Shown piece by piece: positions 59,514 to 64,000 of a stretch of 64,000 nt of DNA (positions are counted from its first letter, which is position 1; each line of letters begins with the position of its first letter). Origin of the DNA: Cyprinodon diabolis (taxonomy: Eukaryota > Chordata > Actinopteri > Cyprinodontiformes > Cyprinodontidae); NCBI GenBank assembly GCA_030533445.1, contig CM060070.1, forward strand, positions 28,916,501 to 28,980,500, in the 5' to 3' direction. The notes below the pieces were generated by a model, which made no database searches, had not been told where the DNA came from, and saw only the letters and a list, made by a program, of their open reading frames with translations. The position numbers were made by a program, and so were the translations under genes.

Positions 59514-59684
59514 ATGCAGCGTGGAAGCCACAGCAGCATGGAGGCGACCGTGGAGGCGACAAAGCAGCAGTATGATCACTTAAAACAGTTTTATGACCAG
59601 GTGGTCGGTGAGGATGATTGTAACAATCTCACATTTCTCTGCAAACTTTGCCTGCCGGCTTTCAGTAAAAAAATCCACACTTAA
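59514..59684 (+). pseudogene. N-terminal hAT transposase remnant (BED-finger-like)
   Basis: A short frame (from MQRGSHSSMEATVEATKQQY, continuing through DDCNNLTFLCKLCLPAFSKK to IHT and stop) lies inside the hAT element in plus orientation. The CKLC...H pattern fits the start of a BED-type zinc finger with which many hAT transposases begin. The rest of the protein, including the catalytic and dimerisation domains, is missing. It may be a relic of the parent gene kept after internal deletion. Confidence 0.5.
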
Positions 59685-60112
59685 ACCTGCCTGGTATAAT
59701 TTTCCAGGATTCCAGTATTCCTTTTTAGTATGTACTGAAATGAAATTTCCAATGGAAAAAAAGAATAAAAAAAAAAAAAGATTTGCACCTTAAAGACTAC
59801 TTTCCTGTTTTTCTTTTAACAATTCCTAATAAAAAAGACCGTCAAGCAACACATTTTTCCTGATGTTTTTGAGAATATACTGTAGGGGTGAAAGCTGCAG
59901 CTGCTACTAGTGTGAAGTGAATGGACAGCAACAAAGTGTTATAGCAACAATGGGAAAATGCTGTCTCCTCAACGCTAATGTAAATCCTGGATGGATAAGG
60001 ATTCAAAACTGGATATGAAGATGAAATCTGACGCACAGTTTCAGTGTTACAACTGATAAAATAATTGCTTTCTGTGGTTCCACAGTAGGCTATGGTGTAA
60101 TTAAGCAATATA

Positions 60113-61385
60113 CAGGTAAAAGCCAGTAAATTAGAATATTTTGAAAAACTTGATTTATTTCAGTAATTGCATTCAAAGGGTGTAACTTGTACATTATATT
60201 TATTCATTGCACACAGACTGATGCATTCAAATGTTTATTCATTTAATTTTGATGATTTGAAGTGGCATTCTGCATCTTCCTTTTCACAATGCCCCACAGA
60301 TTTTCTATGGGGCCAAGGTCAGGGAAGTTGGCTGGCCAATTTAGAACAGAAATACCATGGTCCGTAAACCAGACATGGGTAGATTTTGTGCTGTGTGCAG
60401 GCGCCAAGTCCTGTTGAAACCTGAAATCTCCATCTCCATAGAGCAGGTCAGCAGCAGGAAGCATGAAGTGCTCTAAAACTTGCTGGTAGATGGCTGCGTT
60501 GACCCTGGATCTCAGGAAACAGAGCGGACCGACATCAGCAGATGACATGGCACCCCAAACCATCACTGATGGTGGAAACTTTACACTAGACTTCAGGCAA
60601 CGTGGATCCTGTGCCTCTCCTGTCTTCCTCCAGACTCTGGGACCTCGATTTCCAAAGGAAATGCAAAATTTGCTTTTTCGTCAGAAAACATGAATTTGGA
60701 CGACTCAGCAGCGGTCAGTTTCTTGGTCAACAGTGGCTTGACACGAGGTATGCGGCAGTTGAAACCCATGTCTTTCAAGCGTCTCTTGAAGCACTGACTC
60801 CAGCAGCTGTCCACTCCTTTTGAATCTCCCCCACATTTTTGAATGGGTTTTTTTCACAATCTTGACTAGGGCGCGGTGATCCCTATCGCTTGTACACTTT
60901 TTCTGACCACAGTTTTTCCTTCCCTTTGCCTCTCTATTAATGTGTTTGGACACAGAGCTCTGAGAACAGCCAGCCTCTTCAGCAATAACCTTTTGTGTCT
61001 TTCCCTCCTTGTGCAATGTGTCGATGGTCGCCTTTTGGACAGCTGTCAAATCTGAAGTCTTCCCCATGTTTGTGTAGGCTTCAGAACTGGACTGAGAGAC
61101 CATTTAAAGCCCTTTGCAGGTGTCTGGAGTTAATCAGCTGATTAGTTTGTGGCACCAGGTGTCTTCAAAATTTAACCCTTACACAATATTCTAATTTTGT
61201 GACACACGGAATTTTGGATTTTCATTTGTTGCCACTTCAAATCATCAAAATTAAATGAAATAAACATTTGAATGCATCAGTCTGTGTGCAATGAATACAT
61301 ATAATGTACAAGTTACACCTTTTGAATGCAATTAGTGAAATAAATCAAGTTTTTCAAAATATTCTAATTTACTGGCTTTTACCTG
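60113..61385 (-). mobile_element. Tc1/mariner element with about 150-bp inverted repeats, nested in hAT
   Basis: The long terminal inverted repeats (about 60113-60264 and 61234-61385) match almost perfectly, each starting CAGGTAAAAGCCAGTAAATT. TA dinucleotides flank both ends (60111-60112 and 61386-61387), the expected duplication. The transposase lies on the minus strand between the repeats. Length is about 1.27 kb. Confidence 0.92.
60243..61067 (-). pseudogene. Tc1 transposase pseudogene (frameshifted)
   Basis: Starts MGKTSDLTAVQKATIDTLHK at 61067 with a helix-turn-helix (VIAEEAGCSQSSVSKHINRE). The frame shifts between about 60900 and 60800, continues as FKRRLKDMGFNCRIPRVKPL and FMFSDEKANF (first catalytic Asp), and shifts again near 60590. 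It then runs MMVWGAMSSADVGPL, FRFQQDLAPAHS (second Asp), FPDLGPIENLWGIVKRKM (catalytic Glu) to the end at 60243. All three acidic residues remain, but the frameshifts rule out an intact enzyme. It is a third Tc1 lineage, distinct from those at 12.6 and 49.5 kb. Confidence 0.88.
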
Positions 61386-61518
61386 TATGAAAAAATAGAA
61401 CTATGAACTAGTTCATTTTTTGAATTATGAACTATGAACTGAACTAGTTCATTTTAAAATGAACTGAACTTTGAACTAGTTCACGTAGAAAGAGAACTTT
61501 CCCAACACTGCTTTTAGG

Positions 61519-62735
61519 AAGATATGTTGCGTTGGTATTAGTTGCAATAGTTTTGATTATTATTCTTTGCATTGCTATGTTTTTGTAAGATGTTGTATGT
61601 TTTTGCAGTTGCAGTTGTGTACCGAGAGCAGGTACAGAGTTGTGCATGCATGAGCCCATTTCTTCTCGTGCAGGCTCTGTTTAAATGTTGCTGTTTGCAT
61701 CGGTTAAACACTCTTACTTTCCGAAATAAGAGTTGCAATTTTTCACTATGTCAGACTCACCAACGGTAAGTGTAGCAGAAAAAGATAGCTACCTAGGGAT
61801 GAGCACATAGGACTGCCTTAAGTAAACATATTACCAGAATGATTGACAGTTAGGAGGACCACTAATTTTGATGATCCACCTGGAAAAAGAACATCCTCTA
61901 ACATACCTTTAACTGTCATTTGCTATCCAAACAATGTCAGTTTGACAACTGAATCACATTCAGCAATAGCTTTGTGTTTCTTAGAAGGAGAAAAATCTAA
62001 AATCTCCTTCCTCTACCAGAGTGGTTTTGTTTCCAGGCCGATTTTGACTTAAGGACACAATTCCCTCTAGCTTCTTTAAACTGTTCCATGATTAGTAGAA
62101 GGAGAAATAGAGATGTAGAAATGGAGAAAGGGAGGTGTAGACATTGTTAATGTAAAGAGCATGATCACTGTTGTGCTTTTGTGTGTGTGCGTCTGTGGGC
62201 TATTCAGGCTGCTGCGCATAGATCATGTTTCTATGTGGGGACTCATTTCCATCAAGGTGAGTCACTACCTTTGTTCTACACTAATCTATATAACATTATT
62301 CCTTACTATAAACACAGTAAAGGGTTTATACCCCAACCATCTAAACCAAAGCTAGTTGGTGCTGTAATTGTTCAGGGATCTGAAAATGCTGTAAGTAAGA
62401 TCCTACTGGTATAGAATGGACAAATACAGGAATTACACTATAGATCTAGATTATAGCTTGACTAGGAAGTTCAGAGCGTTTAGATGCACTGGACTAAGAA
62501 CATATTTTAATCTACTTTAACAGTTGGAAATAGGCTTGTGTTTGAAAGGGTTTTATTTTTACAACACTGAACATAGATGAATAGCTTGATACAAAGCTGC
62601 AAAGCAACAGAGTATCAAAATGACTGAGATCCATCTCCAAACTCTGTTTCCTGCATGTTCCCCCGCATTGCCAGTAAAAGTTGCGTACCAATATCAAATT
62701 GGTGATTTGGTGCCTCAAGTCCAGTAGTCCCATGC
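61519..62735. other. Intergenic sequence, no gene recognised
   Basis: Unique sequence without coding signal or recognised repeats. Confidence 0.5.
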
Positions 62736-62739
62736 TAGG

Positions 62740-63135
62740 TATGAATCACGGCAAGAGACCGCTGCCTTGTCACAGGGGCTACAGATCAATGATAATTACC
62801 ATCATGACATGAGTACGCTTATTACTGAACAGGATCAGGGACAGGGGCCCGAGCAGTGGTGGCCGTAGGGGCCGATCGATAGTCCAGGAATAATGGCTCT
62901 CTGGGGCCCTAGATTGGACTTTGCCACTAAACAAGCCATTACAGCCGCACGCATGACAGCTTAGGTCTAGATATGCGTCCTAACTCTCCTTCTCCTGAAG
63001 GCTTCTCTCTCGGAGCCCGCCTCTCTATGGCTCCCACATGCCTCAGTACTCAATCTTGTCATGCACTGTTATGGGCAGGCGAGACACATGCCTCTGGCTT
63101 TGAGACGTGTTAACCAGAAGTGAGTGATTAGGGGA
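62740..63135. promoter_or_regulatory. Candidate conserved non-coding block
   Basis: Highly complex, GC-balanced sequence: 'TATGAATCACGGCAAGAGAC', 'CAGATCAATGATAATTACCA', 'TACGCTTATTACTGAACAGG', 'GTAGGGGCCGATCGATAGTC' and 'GGAATAATGGCTCTCTGGGG'. Many ATTA/TAAT cores, no repeat signature and no open frame. The strongest-looking candidate of its kind in the window, by eye only. Confidence 0.38.
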
Positions 63136-63435
63136 AGCACGCTGCTAAAGCATAATATGCTCCTGTGCAACACACCGGAGAAAGGGGCCTTGCAGTGTGA
63201 CCTGATGATTGCCACTGAGCACTGAGATCAAGCACCGGTGCTGTACCTGCGCGTGTGTAAAGATACACAACTTCCACACAAACAAAACACACACACACAC
63301 ATTTACACAAGCAGACACATCAATGTGCATAAGCGCTGCTGATCCTTCTATGGAAGCTCTCGTCTTTCATCTTTGATTTTTTATTTTATTTTACATTTCC
63401 CTCCTCCAGATCCCTTGTTTTTTTTTTTCCCTCTA
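63136..63435. other. Spacer with (CA)n tract
   Basis: A (CA)n stretch at 63283-63301 and a T-rich stretch at 63370-63430. No gene recognised. Confidence 0.5.
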
Positions 63436-63439
63436 TCCT

Positions 63440-63790
63440 TTTTTAATCCGGTCATACCTGTAATCGTGCTCTGCGACAGAAAACTTCAGAGAATCAATTA
63501 GTCCTCGCCTCATCCGGGAGCCAAGACGATTCCTCTCGACTTGAGCCGCAAACTCCTTCTATCAGGAGTCATTCTGCCTGCCTAACACCCAGACTCCTCT
63601 CTCCTGAGCCCGGATAGGTTTGACTCTAAGCCTCTAAAACGTTGACAACCCAAAGCGCCTTTTTCTCAGCAAGCCCTAACCGCCTGCCTCACCCCGGCAC
63701 CATCTCCTCTTTCCAACCATCACAGCTGCTAAATAAAGACTGATTTGTTTTCTCTCTGTTGCAGGCTTGTGATAATGATGCTTTGCTTCG
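63440..63790. promoter_or_regulatory. Candidate conserved non-coding block or exon boundary
   Basis: High-complexity sequence ('CGGTCATACCTGTAATCGTG', 'AGAGAATCAATTAGTCCTCG'), then a pyrimidine-rich stretch ending TCTCTCTGTTGCAG at about 63764, a fair splice-acceptor shape. The sequence after it shows no recognisable coding frame before the window ends. Confidence 0.25.
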
Positions 63791-64000
63791 TCGTTTCATC
63801 CACAATTAAATAAACAGTCCCATTTAAAATAATTTTTAGTGAGATACGACTGAGCCTCTATGATCCAAACCTTCTTTTGTATCAGAGAAGTTACCAACTA
63901 AAGAAGTGGCTTCAGGGACCTTTTAAATCTCACAAAGGAAGCTGCAAATCTCGGAGTATCCCGCAAACTACAGCAGGCCCTTCAGTTGAGTTTGGAAAAA

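Larger units (their letters stand above)
59199..61510 (+). mobile_element. hAT element with 8-bp target duplication, containing a nested Tc1
   Basis: Left terminus CAGTGTTGTGCCTGAACGTG and right terminus (complement) CAGTGTTGGGAAAGTTCTCT are hAT-type inverted repeats. The flanks CTTTTAGG (59191-59198) and CTTTTAGG (61511-61518) are identical 8-bp duplications. Subterminal regions carry many GAACTAGTTCA/GTTCATT-type repeats on both sides. Without the nested Tc1 the element is about 1.04 kb, far too short for a complete hAT transposase gene, so it is non-autonomous. Confidence 0.9.

Noticed and set aside
63750..64000. Splice-acceptor-like TTTTCTCTCTGTTGCAG near the window end
   Set aside because: No open frame or recognisable protein follows it before the end of the window, so an exon cannot be supported.

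Overview
The window looks like teleost fish nuclear DNA. It is AT-rich, holds one multi-exon vertebrate developmental gene, and is full of fish-type repeats: Tc1/mariner elements, hAT elements, V-SINE-like SINEs with (GGAT)n tails, several LINE clades and long (TA)n tracts. Nothing is bacterial; there are no operons and no CRISPR array.

The only confident protein-coding gene is dmbx1, a paired-like K50 homeobox gene, on the minus strand. Four coding exons lie at 5176-6735 (399 codons after splicing). A non-coding leader exon ends at 8313, a TATA-like and CCAAT/E-box promoter lies at about 8495-8600, and the 3' UTR runs towards about 4140. Upstream are a CpG-rich block (about 9225-9390) with a strong hairpin and a tRNA-Glu-like sequence at 10323-10394 whose anticodon reads CGC and whose T-stem is damaged.

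The remaining ~53 kb is gene-poor. It mixes unique, high-complexity stretches that look like candidate conserved non-coding elements (near 7.9, 16.5, 26.1, 42.35, 47.1, 57.2, 57.95, 62.9 and 63.6 kb) with mobile-element debris. This layout fits the regulatory neighbourhood of a developmental transcription factor, but that is inference; conservation was not tested.

Mobile elements, left to right: a decayed Tc1 at 45-370; SINE pieces with (ATCC)n near 0.55-0.74 and 3.8 kb; a nearly intact DD34E Tc1 (12512-13730) with two nonsense codons; next to it a LINE 3' end with a restriction-like endonuclease domain bounded by (TA)n; SINEs at 17.2, 17.8 and 22.1 kb; a composite DNA element at 21132-23411; a ~360-bp repeat at 27.5 kb whose second copy at 36.7-38.3 kb is split by a hAT-like element; a second hAT-like element (38855-40279) with a perfect 8-bp target duplication; Tc1 remnants at 28.7 and 41.6 kb; a Rex1-like LINE (44.6-46.2 kb); a Tc1 at 49.3-51.1 kb interrupted by a 509-bp MITE with a TTCA duplication; LINE and Ty3/gypsy fragments at 51.4-53.8 and 56.1 kb; and a hAT element (59199-61510) with a complete Tc1 nested inside it.

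I found no clear new protein system. The most informative observations are the anticodon-altered tRNA-Glu copy, the cleanly dated nested insertions, the pairing of (TA)n tracts with LINE and Tc1 ends, paired palindromes at a LINE terminus, and the series of candidate regulatory elements around dmbx1.
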